Assembly (NCBI RefSeq): GCF_024168485.1
Contig: NZ_JALJVY010000012.1
Location: 1 to 64,000, forward strand
Source: Sphingobium sp. OAS761
GTDB lineage: Bacteria; Pseudomonadota; Alphaproteobacteria; Sphingomonadales; Sphingomonadaceae
Reading direction: 5' to 3'
DNA: 64,000 bases
Shown here piece after piece: positions 33,996 through 42,915 of the stretch. The notes under the pieces are model-generated. The model did not search any database. It was not told the DNA's origin and was given only the letters and a program-made list of their open reading frames with translations. Within the stretch, counting starts at the first letter, position 1. Each line of letters begins with the position of its first letter. The translations under genes and the position numbers were made by a program.

Positions 33996-36604
33996 TGACG
34001 CAGGCGATCCGCACCACCTGCGCCTATTGCGGTGTCGGCTGCGGGATTGCGGCGACGCCTACCGGCGCGCGCTCCGTGGAGATAAGGGGAGACGAGGCGC
34101 ATCCGGCCAATGGCGGCCGCCTCTGTTCGAAGGGCACGCATCTGGGCGAGACGGTCGGCCTGACGGGCCGGCTGCTGCATCCGATGATCGGCACGCGACG
34201 GACCGGCTGGGACGAGGCATTGGGCCTGGTCGCATCCCGTTTCCGCGAGACGATCGACCGCCACGGCCCCGACAGCGTGGCCTTCTATGTGTCCGGCCAG
34301 TTGATGACCGAGGATTATTACGTCGCCAACAAGCTGATGAAGGGCTTTATCGGATCGGCGAACATCGACACCAACTCGCGCCTGTGCATGTCGAGCGCGG
34401 TGGCGGGGCACAACCGGGCGTTCGGCGAGGATGTGGTGCCGGCCACCTATGGCGACCTGGAGGAAGCGGACCTGATCGTGCTGGTCGGCTCCAACACGGC
34501 CTGGTGCCATCCCATCGTCTATCAGCGCATCCAGGCGGCGCGGGCTGCACGGGGCACGAAGCTGGTCGTCATCGATCCGCGGCGCACGGAAACCTGCGAG
34601 GGCGCCGACATGCATCTGGCGATCAAGCCCGGCACCGACGTGGCGCTGATGAACGGCCTGCTGGCATGGTGCCACGCCACCTGTACGATCGACCGGACAT
34701 TCCTGCGCGACCATGTCAGCGCGCCCGACGGGTTCTGGGACCATATTCTCACCGGCCACGACGTCAGGACGATTGCCGCCGTTTGCGACGTCGCGCCTGC
34801 GCTGCTGGAGCAATTCTACACGCTGTTCGCCGGAACGCCGCGAACCGTCACGATGTTCAGCCAGGGCATTAACCAGTCGATCCGCGGCACCGACCAGGTG
34901 AACGCGATCATCAACGTCCATCTGGCCACCGGGCGCATCGGCAAGCCCGGTGCCGCGCCTTTCTCCATAACCGGACAGCCCAATGCGATGGGCGGCCGGG
35001 AAGTCGGGGGGCTGGCGTCCACACTGGCGGCGCACATGGATTTCGCTCCCGACAATGTGGCGCGGGTCGGCCGTTTCTGGGCTGCGCCCGCCATGGCGAC
35101 CGAGCCGGGCCTGAAGGCCGTCGACATGTTCCGGGCGGTGGAGGACGGACGTATCAAGGCATTGTGGGTGATGGCGACCAATCCAGCGGTTTCCATGCCC
35201 GATGCAGGCGCGGTGCGCGCCGCGCTGGCGGCGTGCCCGTTCGTCGTCGTGTCGGACATCATCGCGGACACCGACACCGGCCTGCACGCCCATGTTCGCC
35301 TGCCCGCCGCCGGGTGGGGGGAAAAGGACGGCACGGTCACCAATTCGGACCGGACCGTCAGTCGCCAGCGCCCCTTCCTGGCGCTGCCCGGCGAGGCCAT
35401 GCCGGACTGGTGGATCGTCAAGGAGATCGCCGCCCGCATGGGTTGGGGACCGGCCTTCGCCTTTGACGGACCGGCCGACATTTGGCGGGAACATGCGCGC
35501 CTGACCGCCTATCAGAATGACGGTGCCCGGTTGCTGGACCTGCGGGCCCACGCCGCCATCGGCAATGAGGCCTATGACGCGATGGCGCCCTTCAGCTGGG
35601 GCGGGACGCCGTTCGCCGACGGCCGGTTTCCCACTCCCGACGGCCGCGCCCGCCTGGTGCCGACGCATCAGATGGCGCTTGAGCCGCAGACCCGGGACTG
35701 GCCGTTGACGCTCAATACCGGGCGCTACCGCGACCAGTGGCATACGATGACGCGCACGGGCCTGGCCCCCAAGCTTGCGCGGCATCGCGAGGAACCGCTG
35801 GTGGACATCCACCCGCGCGACGCTGAGGCACTGAATCTGTCGGACCGGGACCTTGCCCGCGTCCGTACACCACAGGGCGACACTATGTTCCGCGTATCGG
35901 TGAGCGAGGGGCAGCGCGTCGGGGAAATCTTCACGCCGATCCACTGGACCGATCAGGTCAGCAGCGGTGGCCGCACCGGGCTGCTGCCGCGCCCGCTGGT
36001 CGATCCGCATTCGGGCCAGCCCGGTTTCAAGTCCACGCCGGCCAGGGTCGAAAAGGTCGAGACGGAATGGCGCGGCTTCCTGATCCTGCGCGGGCAGGAG
36101 CCGGTGCGGCCGCCATGCCTGTGGTCCACCCGCGTCGCCGTACCGGGGGGAACGCTGTACGAGGTCGCCGGGAATGGCGATCCGGCGCGGCTGGAGGCGC
36201 TGCTTCCGCAAGGCGAGCGGGCCGAGGCGGTGGACGCGAGCCGCGGCACGCGCCGCGTGGCGATCATCCGCGACGGCCGTCTGTCCGGCGTGCTGTTCGT
36301 CACCCGGTCCGGACAACTTCCCGCGCGCGACTGGCTGATCGCCCAGCTGGAGGCGGAAGGCGTGGGCGGCGCCGTGCTCGCGGCGCGGGGACCGGGCAAC
36401 CAGCCGGACAAGGGCGCGATCATCTGCGTCTGTTTCGATGTCGGCCTGAACCAGATCGTGGCCGCCGTTCGCGACCAGCGGCTGGTGGACGTGGCGGCCA
36501 TTGGCAAGGCGCTTGGCGCCGGCACAAATTGCGGGTCCTGCCGCCCCGCGCTCGCCAATATTCTGGCCCAGACCCCGCAGGAGATACTTCATGCAGCCGA
36601 ATGA
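33995..36604 (+). CDS. nasA: assimilatory nitrate reductase catalytic subunit NasA with C-terminal [2Fe-2S] domain
   Basis: The 869-residue molybdopterin enzyme reduces nitrate to nitrite in the cytoplasm. The N-terminal [4Fe-4S] cysteines are C9, C12, C16 and C44; C131 in S-R-L-C-M-S-S-A is the molybdenum ligand position. The core carries bis-MGD motifs such as F-S-Q-G-I-N-Q-S. The C-terminus has a BFD-like iron-sulfur domain with C-V-C (811, 813) and N-C-G-S-C (846, 849), as in many alphaproteobacterial NasA proteins. It is cotranscribed with nirD and cobA under the NasT leader. Confidence 0.94.
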   Translation: MTQAIRTTCAYCGVGCGIAATPTGARSVEIRGDEAHPANGGRLCSKGTHLGETVGLTGRLLHPMIGTRRTGWDEALGLVASRFRETIDRHGPDSVAFYVSGQLMTEDYYVANKLMKGFIGSANIDTNSRLCMSSAVAGHNRAFGEDVVPATYGDLEEADLIVLVGSNTAWCHPIVYQRIQAARAARGTKLVVIDPRRTETCEGADMHLAIKPGTDVALMNGLLAWCHATCTIDRTFLRDHVSAPDGFWDHILTGHDVRTIAAVCDVAPALLEQFYTLFAGTPRTVTMFSQGINQSIRGTDQVNAIINVHLATGRIGKPGAAPFSITGQPNAMGGREVGGLASTLAAHMDFAPDNVARVGRFWAAPAMATEPGLKAVDMFRAVEDGRIKALWVMATNPAVSMPDAGAVRAALAACPFVVVSDIIADTDTGLHAHVRLPAAGWGEKDGTVTNSDRTVSRQRPFLALPGEAMPDWWIVKEIAARMGWGPAFAFDGPADIWREHARLTAYQNDGARLLDLRAHAAIGNEAYDAMAPFSWGGTPFADGRFPTPDGRARLVPTHQMALEPQTRDWPLTLNTGRYRDQWHTMTRTGLAPKLARHREEPLVDIHPRDAEALNLSDRDLARVRTPQGDTMFRVSVSEGQRVGEIFTPIHWTDQVSSGGRTGLLPRPLVDPHSGQPGFKSTPARVEKVETEWRGFLILRGQEPVRPPCLWSTRVAVPGGTLYEVAGNGDPARLEALLPQGERAEAVDASRGTRRVAIIRDGRLSGVLFVTRSGQLPARDWLIAQLEAEGVGGAVLAARGPGNQPDKGAIICVCFDVGLNQIVAAVRDQRLVDVAAIGKALGAGTNCGSCRPALANILAQTPQEILHAAE

Positions 36605-37385
36605 ACAGATCGTGCCCGGTCATGTCTGGCTGGTGGGTGCAGGGCCGGGCGACCCCGACCTCCTGACCCGCAAGGCGGAACGGCTGATCGCGGCCGCCGA
36701 CATCGTGTTTCATGACGCGCTGGTGGGGCCGGGCGTGCTGGACCTCATCCCGCAGGGGATCGAGCGCGTCGGCGTGGGCAAGCGATCGGGTCGCCACTCG
36801 AAGGCGCAGGACAATATCAACGACCTGTTGCTTGCGGCGGCGAGGGCGGGGCGCCGCGTCGTGCGGCTGAAAGGCGGCGATCCGTCCATCTTCGGGCGTT
36901 CCGCGGAAGAAATGGCGCATCTGGCGGCCGGTGGCATTCCGGTCCACATCTGCCCGGGTGTCACGACGGCAAGCGCCGCGGCGGCGAGCGGTCATGCTTC
37001 CCTGACCCTGCGGGGCGTGGCGCGCGGGGTGACGTTGATCACCGCACATCTGCGGGCGGGCGAACCGCTGGCGCTGGACTGGGACGTGCTGGCGCGTCCG
37101 GGCGGGACGCTGGGCATCTATATGGGCCGCGCGGCGGCGGGCGAGATCGCCCGCAACCTGATCGCCGCCGGCCGCGATCCGGATACGCCGGTGATGGTGG
37201 CTGTCAATGTGTCGTTGCCGGAGGAACGGCTGATCCGTGGCCGGCTGTCTGCACTGGCCTTTCTGGTGCGGACGATCAGCGACAATGAACCGACGCTGTT
37301 GCTGGTGGGCGAAGCGGTGGCGGCGGGTGGTGAGCAGCAGGGGGACCCACATATCGTGACGGCTCCGCGCGCCTGCGTCCGATAG
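36591..37385 (+). CDS. cobA: uroporphyrinogen-III C-methyltransferase
   Basis: The 264-residue SUMT enzyme makes precorrin-2 for siroheme, the prosthetic group of assimilatory nitrite and sulfite reductases. Motifs are V-W-L-V-G-A-G-P-G-D-P-D-L-L-T, V-R-L-K-G-G-D-P-x-I-F-G-R and P-G-V-T-T-A-S-A-A-A. It overlaps nasA by 14 bp. Its place in the nitrate operon makes sense only if a siroheme nitrite reductase exists, although no nirB is in this window. It lacks the CysG N-terminal dehydrogenase/chelatase domain. Confidence 0.95.
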   Translation: MQPNEQIVPGHVWLVGAGPGDPDLLTRKAERLIAAADIVFHDALVGPGVLDLIPQGIERVGVGKRSGRHSKAQDNINDLLLAAARAGRRVVRLKGGDPSIFGRSAEEMAHLAAGGIPVHICPGVTTASAAAASGHASLTLRGVARGVTLITAHLRAGEPLALDWDVLARPGGTLGIYMGRAAAGEIARNLIAAGRDPDTPVMVAVNVSLPEERLIRGRLSALAFLVRTISDNEPTLLLVGEAVAAGGEQQGDPHIVTAPRACVR

Positions 37386-37404
37386 GCGCGCGGCGCGCCG
37401 GTCG

Positions 37405-38400
37405 TCAGCGGGATTTGCGCGGAGATCCCGAACTGTCGCGTTCGACGAGCGTGAACTGGAATTCCGGTGCCTCGGCCGATCCGTCGACCAGCCCGTCGAT
37501 GACCGCCCGGCCCATATCCTCCAGCGGCTGACGCACGGTGGTGAGCGGCGGCCAGGCGGTCAGGCTGGCGGACGTGTCGTCGAACCCCGTTACCGAGAGA
37601 TCTTCGGGCACCCGCAGTCCGACCCGGTGTGCGAAGGTCAGGAGGCCCATCGCCATTTCATCGTTGGTGGCGAAAATCGCACTGGGCGGGTCGCTCAGGT
37701 TCATCAGCGCCTCCCCGGCGGTGATGCCGGAGGCGAAATCGAACCTGCCCGTCACGAACAGCGCGTCGTCGGTCGCAAGACCGGCCGCCGCCAGTCCTTC
37801 GCGAAATCCCTTCACGCGCAACGTCGCGGCCATGTGGCCCGGGGGCGGGGTGATGACACCGATGCGCCGGTGACCCAGCCCGATCAGATGGTCGGCCATC
37901 ATCCGTCCGGCCGCCCGTTCGGGCGTGTGGATGGTAAAGGCCTTCGCAGCCATAGACCCTGCGATGCGCGCGCAGGGCAAACGCATTTCCTCGAGGCGGG
38001 CGAGCAGTTCTTCGTCGTCGGCCAGCGGCGGAACCAGCAGGACCCCGTCGGGCCGCAGGGCCGCGACGAGCCGGTCCAGCACGTCGAACCGCTCCGCGCC
38101 TTCGGGCGAGATCGGCTCCACCACCAGATGGTAGCCGCGTTCCCGGCATCGCCAGGCGGCGCCGATCTGGATCCGGCTGACATAGCCGGGCGCCGGATTA
38201 TTGTAGAGAAACGCGATCATATAGGAGCGCCCACCGGCCAGGCGGCGCGCCGACTGATTGGGTCGATACCCCAGCTGGTCGATCGCCGCCTGCACCCGCG
38301 CACGCAGTTCGTCGCGAACATTGGGCGCCTTGTTGACGACGCGGGAGACGGTCTTGATCGAGACCTGCGCGAGCGCGGCCACGTCGTGGATACTGGTCAT
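37405..38400 (-). CDS. LacI family transcriptional regulator
   Basis: The 331-residue protein has the N-terminal LacI helix-turn-helix (T-S-I-H-D-V-A-A-L-A-Q-V-S-I-K-T-V-S-R-V, residues 2-21), the hinge R-P-N-Q-S-A-R-R-L-A, and a periplasmic-binding-like effector domain (T-N-D-E-M-A-M-G, V-T-G-F-D-D-T). It probably responds to a sugar. No sugar transport or catabolic genes adjoin, so its targets lie elsewhere. It is convergent with cobA and divergent from the DUF4169 gene. Confidence 0.93.
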   Translation of the reverse strand: MTSIHDVAALAQVSIKTVSRVVNKAPNVRDELRARVQAAIDQLGYRPNQSARRLAGGRSYMIAFLYNNPAPGYVSRIQIGAAWRCRERGYHLVVEPISPEGAERFDVLDRLVAALRPDGVLLVPPLADDEELLARLEEMRLPCARIAGSMAAKAFTIHTPERAAGRMMADHLIGLGHRRIGVITPPPGHMAATLRVKGFREGLAAAGLATDDALFVTGRFDFASGITAGEALMNLSDPPSAIFATNDEMAMGLLTFAHRVGLRVPEDLSVTGFDDTSASLTAWPPLTTVRQPLEDMGRAVIDGLVDGSAEAPEFQFTLVERDSSGSPRKSR

Positions 38401-38488
38401 GTGAGATTCGCGATCAGATACAATGGCGCCGTCCTTTCATCGCGCGGTGCCCTTGGCAAGGGGCGATATGCCGCCGTATGAAGAAGCG

Positions 38489-38713
38489 ATGGGTGACGTG
38501 ATCAATCTTCGCCAGGCGCGCAAGGCCCGGGCCCGCGCGGAAAAGGCGGAGCAGGCGGTATCGAATCGTGTCCGGTTCGGTCGGACCAAGGCGCAGCGTC
38601 TGGCCGAGGCAGCCGAAGACAAGCGTACAAAAGATGCCTTGGAAAGAACATTTCGCGAGGACCGTCAAAACAAACGCGACGATAATCAAGTCAAGAATAA
38701 CCCGGACCAATGA
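38489..38713 (+). CDS. DUF4169 family small protein
   Basis: The 74-residue, highly charged protein starts MGDVINLRQARKARARAEK, the conserved block of DUF4169, followed by V-R-F-G-R-T-K-A-Q-R-L-A. It is predicted to be a long helix. Function is unknown. I placed the start at ATG 38489 because the family begins at this M-G-x-V-I-N-L-R-Q; an in-frame start at 38423 would add a non-conserved leader. Confidence 0.85.
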   Translation: MGDVINLRQARKARARAEKAEQAVSNRVRFGRTKAQRLAEAAEDKRTKDALERTFREDRQNKRDDNQVKNNPDQ

Positions 38714-38849
38714 TTGCGTAAATATGCCATTCATCTGGAAGATGAACGCCTGTTAATTTACACCGTCTTGTCGATAAATCGCCTCCGTTCGCCGTTAATT
38801 TGCGTCGGCGACGGATGCGTTCTGCCGAATGGGGCGTTGATGTTCGGCT

Positions 38850-39833
38850 ATGACTGGACATATACTCCCAATCCGCCCCGCCAGGGCCGCGATCGCCGCT
38901 GTTCTGGCATTCAGTGCAACGCCCTTGCTCGCGCAGACGGCAGCGCCGCCGGTTGTGCCGACCATCGTTCCGCCGGTTCAGGCGGTAACGCCTGCGCCTG
39001 TGACGACCGCACCGGATACCGCAGTGTTCGCTCCGAGTGCGCCGGTCGTGCAGGCAACGCCGCCTGTGGAGGAGCGGATCGCTGCTGCGCGTGCCGCGGC
39101 CGAAGCGGAAACGCCACGGGCGGTAGCGCCTGATCGTTCCGCGACGGCGCCGCGCGCCGGGCGGAGTTCGACGGCATCGACAAGTGCCCGAACCACGGCA
39201 CCGGCCACCCGGGCGCCTGAAACCCAGGCTGCTGCGCCCGCTTCGTCGGCGATGCCCGCGCCAGCCGCGGTTGAGGCCCCGGCCCAAGCCCCGATTGCGG
39301 AACAGTCCGTACCGGCCGAGCCTGCTGCACCCGCGCCCGTCGCGAATGATACCGTCAATGATACCGCGGGCGACAATGCCCTGCTATGGGCGCTGGGTGG
39401 CGGTGCCCTGCTGTTGATGGGCATCGGCGGCGCGGCGCTGGCCCGACGTCGTCGGCCGGAGCGCGATGCGGTTGTGACAACGGCGGAGCCCGTCGCGGTG
39501 GCCGATCCCTATCCCGTCGCGCCCGCGCCCGTGATGGACCGTGCGCCGGCACGTCCGGCCATGGCGGCCGCGCCGGTCGGGGAAAACGGATCGCTCGCGG
39601 CGATGGTGGCTGCGCCGCCCAGCGCGGAAAACCCGTTCCGCACCCGCAAGAACCGCATGCGCCGCGCCCGCTGGCTGATCGCGCAGCGCGACGATGCGGC
39701 TGCCCCTGCCACGCCGCCCCAGACCTTTCATGCGGAACCGGTCCCCGCATCGGCGGCGGATCGCAGCCAGACCGTCTACAGCTTTGGTCGGCAGGACGCG
39801 CGCAAGCCGATATTCCGTCCGCGCACGACCTGA
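38850..39833 (+). CDS. Ala/Pro-rich exported membrane-anchored protein
   Basis: The 327-residue protein has a signal peptide (cut near L-L-A-Q, residue 29), an Ala/Pro/Thr/Val-rich low-complexity segment of about 140 residues, one transmembrane helix (N-A-L-L-W-A-L-G-G-G-A-L-L-L-M-G-I-G, about 183-202) followed by A-R-R-R-R, and a second domain ending in a basic R-T-R-K-N-R-M-R-R-A-R-W-L region. The layout suggests a periplasmic spacer tethered to a cytoplasmic tail. No family with a known function is recognised. Confidence 0.65.
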   Translation: MTGHILPIRPARAAIAAVLAFSATPLLAQTAAPPVVPTIVPPVQAVTPAPVTTAPDTAVFAPSAPVVQATPPVEERIAAARAAAEAETPRAVAPDRSATAPRAGRSSTASTSARTTAPATRAPETQAAAPASSAMPAPAAVEAPAQAPIAEQSVPAEPAAPAPVANDTVNDTAGDNALLWALGGGALLLMGIGGAALARRRRPERDAVVTTAEPVAVADPYPVAPAPVMDRAPARPAMAAAPVGENGSLAAMVAAPPSAENPFRTRKNRMRRARWLIAQRDDAAAPATPPQTFHAEPVPASAADRSQTVYSFGRQDARKPIFRPRTT

Positions 39834-39848
39834 AGCGGCGGCGATTGA

Positions 39849-39885
39849 GACCATGGGCAGGTGCCACGGCATCCTGCCCATGGTC
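39849..39885. terminator. hairpin after the Ala/Pro-rich protein gene
   Basis: A perfect 13-bp inverted repeat (GACCATGGGCAGG / CCTGCCCATGGTC) with an 11-base loop lies 15 bp after the stop. There is no T-run, so it may be a weak terminator or an mRNA-stabilising hairpin. Confidence 0.5.
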
Positions 39886-39941
39886 ATGTCCGGTTGCGCT
39901 TTGGCGGCGTGACTGATACCGGGCGCGCGGTTCATTTCCGC

Positions 39942-39959
39942 GCCGTTCCAGCCAAGAAG
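39942..39959. repeat. 18-bp exact repeat, copy 2 (upstream of argG)
   Basis: GCCGTTCCAGCCAAGAAG lies 11 bp before the argG start codon and is identical to 8959-8976 in the ubiE-mutM gap. The AAGAAG end may double as part of the argG ribosome binding region. Confidence 0.45.
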
Positions 39960-39970
39960 AGTCGCCAGCC

Positions 39971-41188
39971 ATGTCAGACCAGATCAATCGCATCGTTCTC
40001 GCCTTTTCGGGCGGACTCGACACCAGCGTGATCCTGAAATGGTTGCAGCAGACATATCAGTGCGAAGTGGTGACTTTCACCGCCGACCTGGGGCAGGGCG
40101 AGGAACTGGAGCCGGCGCGCGCGAAGGCGCGGCTGATGGGCGTCAAGGAAGAACATATCTTCATCGACGACCTGCGCGAGGAATTCGTGAAGGACTATGT
40201 CTTTCCGATGATGCGCGCGAACGCGCTGTATGAGGGCCTGTACCTGCTCGGCACATCGATCGCCCGTCCGCTGATCGCCAAGCGCCAGATCGAGATCGCC
40301 AAGATGGTGGGGGCCGACGCGGTGTCCCATGGCGCGACCGGCAAGGGCAATGACCAGGTCCGCTTCGAACTGGGCTATTACGCGCTCCAGCCCGACATCA
40401 AGGTGATCGCCCCCTGGCGCGAATGGGACCTGACCAGCCGCACGAAGCTGATCGAGTTCGCCGAACAGCACCAGATTCCGATTCCGCGCGACAAGCGGGG
40501 CGAGGCGCCTTTCTCCACCGATGCGAACATGCTGCACACCTCCTCCGAAGGAAAGGTGCTGGAAGATCCGTGGGAGGAAACGCCCGACTTCGTCTATTCG
40601 CGCACCGTGAACCCGGAAGACGCGCCCGACGCGCCGGAATATATCACGATCGATTTCGAGCGGGGCGACGGCGTGGCGATCAACGGAGAGGGGATGAGCC
40701 CCGCGACGCTGCTGGAAACGCTGAACGAATATGGTCGTCGTCACGGCATCGGCCGGCTCGACCTGGTGGAAAACCGCTTCGTCGGCATGAAGTCGCGCGG
40801 CATGTACGAGACGCCGGGCGGGACCATATATGCGGCGGCCCATCGCGGAATCGAGCAGATCACGCTCGATCGCGGGGCGGCGCACCTGAAGGATGAACTC
40901 GCCCCGAAATATGCCGAGCTGATCTATAACGGCTTCTGGTTCGCGCCCGAACGCGAGATGTTGCAGGCGGCGATCGATCATAGCCAGCAGAAGGTGACCG
41001 GGACTGTGCGCCTGAAGCTGTACAAGGGCAGCGTCAATGTCGTCGGCCGCAAGTCGCCCTATTCGCTCTACAGCGAAAAGGTCGTGACGTTCGAGGACGA
41101 CGCCGGCGCCTACGACCAGCGCGATGCGGCCGGTTTCATCAAGCTGAATGCGCTGCGGCTTCGTTTGCTGGGACGGCGCGACCTCTGA
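39971..41188 (+). CDS. argG: argininosuccinate synthase
   Basis: The 405-residue enzyme couples citrulline and aspartate in arginine synthesis. Motifs seen are [10 protein letters not shown] (PP-loop, residues 11-20), [13 protein letters not shown] and the family-typical [14 protein letters not shown]. It stands as a single gene. Its last codons and stop take part in an imperfect direct repeat. Confidence 0.97.
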   Translation: MSDQINRIVLAFSGGLDTSVILKWLQQTYQCEVVTFTADLGQGEELEPARAKARLMGVKEEHIFIDDLREEFVKDYVFPMMRANALYEGLYLLGTSIARPLIAKRQIEIAKMVGADAVSHGATGKGNDQVRFELGYYALQPDIKVIAPWREWDLTSRTKLIEFAEQHQIPIPRDKRGEAPFSTDANMLHTSSEGKVLEDPWEETPDFVYSRTVNPEDAPDAPEYITIDFERGDGVAINGEGMSPATLLETLNEYGRRHGIGRLDLVENRFVGMKSRGMYETPGGTIYAAAHRGIEQITLDRGAAHLKDELAPKYAELIYNGFWFAPEREMLQAAIDHSQQKVTGTVRLKLYKGSVNVVGRKSPYSLYSEKVVTFEDDAGAYDQRDAAGFIKLNALRLRLLGRRDL

Positions 41189-41236
41189 TCGCGCCTGGGG
41201 GTTTGCCGGGACGGCGCATCCCTGATCGCGCCTTGG
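41163..41236. repeat. imperfect tandem direct repeat at the argG 3' end
   Basis: Two units (about 41163-41198 and 41201-41236, period 38 bp) share TTTGC-GGGACGGCGC and CTGATCGCGCCT. The first unit includes the last codons and stop of argG. It looks like a short local duplication. Confidence 0.6.
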
Positions 41237-41401
41237 GCGCTGCGGGAACAACGTGACGGCTGATTGCAGCGCGCCCGCCGATACAATTTGCGACAATCGG
41301 CCGGGCGTCCTGACAAAGTTGCGGGACATCTTCCGCCCATAAGCGGCTTCAAGGACGGCGGATCGCCGTTCGGGACCGACGCTTGAAAAGGAAGAGATGA
41401 C

Positions 41402-42058
41402 ATGATCCGCAAGTTCATGACCACCGTCGCGGTGGGTTCGCTGTTCGTTGGCGGCCTCGCCGCGACCCACCTGGCCTTCGCCCAGCCCGGCGCCGAGGGC
41501 GGCCCCGGCCCCCGCGGCGGCATGATGATGAGGGCCGACACCGACAAGGACGGCAAGATCAGCAAGGCCGAAATGACCGCCGCGCTGGAAGCCCGCTTCG
41601 CGAAGATGGATGTCGACCGCGACGGCCAGCTGACCGCCAAGGATCGCGACCTGATGCGCAAGCAGCGCATGGACACGCGCTTTGCGGCCATGGACAGCGA
41701 CAAGAACGGGCAGATCAGCAAGGCGGAATTCACCGCGGCCCACGAGGCCCGCGCCGAAAAGCGCGAAGAGATGCGCGGTCGGGGCGGTTCCGACGGGCAT
41801 CGCATGGGCAAGGGCAAGGGGCATCATCGCGGCATGATGCGCGGTGGCCCTGGCGGTCCGATGGCCGAGGCGCGCAAGGACGGTATCGTCACCAAGGCCG
41901 AATTCGTGGCCGGCCCGCTGGCCATGTTCGACAAGGCGGACGCCAACAAGGACGGGTTCGTGACTGCGGACGAGATGAAGGCGGCGCATCAGGCCATGCG
42001 GCAGGATATGCGGGCGAAGTGGCAGAACCGCAACGCGCCGTCCCCGGCCGACGATTGA
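41402..42058 (+). CDS. secreted EF-hand calcium-binding protein
   Basis: The 218-residue product has a signal peptide (cut near A-F-A-Q, residue 28). Four canonical EF-hand loops start D-T-D-K-D-G, D-V-D-R-D-G, D-S-D-K-N-G and D-A-N-K-D-G, and a degenerate R-K-D-G-I-V loop is present. A His/Gly/Lys-rich segment in the middle (about 128-150) might bind other metals. It is probably periplasmic. It precedes an OmpR-type regulator and sensor kinase on the same strand by 137 bp. An AGGAAGAG ribosome binding site precedes the ATG. Confidence 0.88.
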   Translation: MIRKFMTTVAVGSLFVGGLAATHLAFAQPGAEGGPGPRGGMMMRADTDKDGKISKAEMTAALEARFAKMDVDRDGQLTAKDRDLMRKQRMDTRFAAMDSDKNGQISKAEFTAAHEARAEKREEMRGRGGSDGHRMGKGKGHHRGMMRGGPGGPMAEARKDGIVTKAEFVAGPLAMFDKADANKDGFVTADEMKAAHQAMRQDMRAKWQNRNAPSPADD

Positions 42059-42124
42059 TCCCGTTGCCGGCGGCGTGATCGCGCGGGGGTTTGCCCCCTG
42101 GCCCCGCGCGTCCGCCGTCCGACC

Positions 42125-42164
42125 GGAAGGGCGAAGGCGTGCCCACATCTGCCTTCGCCCTTCC
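42125..42164 (+). terminator. hairpin between the EF-hand gene and the response regulator
   Basis: A 14-bp stem GGAAGGGCGAAGGC / GCCTTCGCCCTTCC with a 12-base loop lies 67 bp after the EF-hand stop and 31 bp before the response regulator. There is no good T-run on either strand, so termination may be partial. Confidence 0.55.
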
Positions 42165-42195
42165 AACCATTTTGCAGCCGTGACAGACAGGCAGG

Positions 42196-42915
42196 ATGAA
42201 CGAGAAACCCCATTTGCTGCTCGTCGACGACGAGCGTTCGATCCGTGAGCCGCTGGCCCAGTATCTGGGCCGCAACGGCTTTCGCGTCACCGCCGTCGAA
42301 AACGCGGCCGAGGCGCGCCTGCGCCTGAACGCCAGCGCGATCGACCTGGTCATCCTGGACATCATGATGCCGGGGGAGGACGGGCTCTCGCTCTGCCGCT
42401 ATATTCGCGAGACCAGCGAGATACCGGTCATCCTGCTGACCGCGCGATCGGAGGAAACGGATCGCATCGTGGGCCTGGAAATGGGCGCCGACGATTATGT
42501 GCTGAAGCCCTTTTCCCCGCGCGAACTGGTCGCCCGCATCAAGGTGATCTTTCGCCGCGTTGTCACCGGCGGGCAACGCGTCACCGCGCCCGATGGCGCG
42601 ACCTATGCCTTTGCCGGCTGGCTGCTCAAGACGCATGAACGTACCCTCGTCGACAGCGAGGGCGTCGCCCTGCCGCTGTCGACGGCGGAATATAATCTGA
42701 TGCTGGCCTTCGCCACGCGTCCCAATCAGATACTCAGCCGCGATCAGTTGCTCGACATCACGCAGGGGCGGGAGGCCAATGCGTTCGACCGGGCGATCGA
42801 CAACCAGATCAGCCGCCTGCGCAAGAAGATCGAGCCCGATCCGAAGAACCCGACGCTTATCAAGACCGTATGGGGCGGCGGCTACACCCTGTCGGCGGAG
42901 GTCCGCAAGCTGTGA
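42196..42915 (+). CDS. OmpR family DNA-binding response regulator
   Basis: The 239-residue protein has a receiver domain (D11-D12, phospho-acceptor D55 in V-I-L-D-I-M-M-P, T and K positions in I-L-L-T-A-R and V-L-K-P-F) and a C-terminal winged helix (L-S-T-A-E-Y-N-L-M, R-K-K-I-E-P-D-P-K-N-P-T-L-I-K-T-V-W-G-G-G-Y). It is coupled to the kinase that follows by a GTGA overlap. The stimulus is unknown. Confidence 0.95.
   Translation: MNEKPHLLLVDDERSIREPLAQYLGRNGFRVTAVENAAEARLRLNASAIDLVILDIMMPGEDGLSLCRYIRETSEIPVILLTARSEETDRIVGLEMGADDYVLKPFSPRELVARIKVIFRRVVTGGQRVTAPDGATYAFAGWLLKTHERTLVDSEGVALPLSTAEYNLMLAFATRPNQILSRDQLLDITQGREANAFDRAIDNQISRLRKKIEPDPKNPTLIKTVWGGGYTLSAEVRKL

Noticed and set aside
33584..36592. 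A 1002-codon open frame on the minus strand opposite nirD and nasA
   Set aside because: Its translation is rich in His, Arg, Gly and Asp with no family motifs, and it lies wholly antisense to two well-supported genes; high GC leaves such antisense frames open by chance.
39974..42166. A 730-codon minus-strand open frame across argG and the EF-hand gene
   Set aside because: It runs antisense through argG and the EF-hand gene and has no recognisable motif; it is a compositional shadow.
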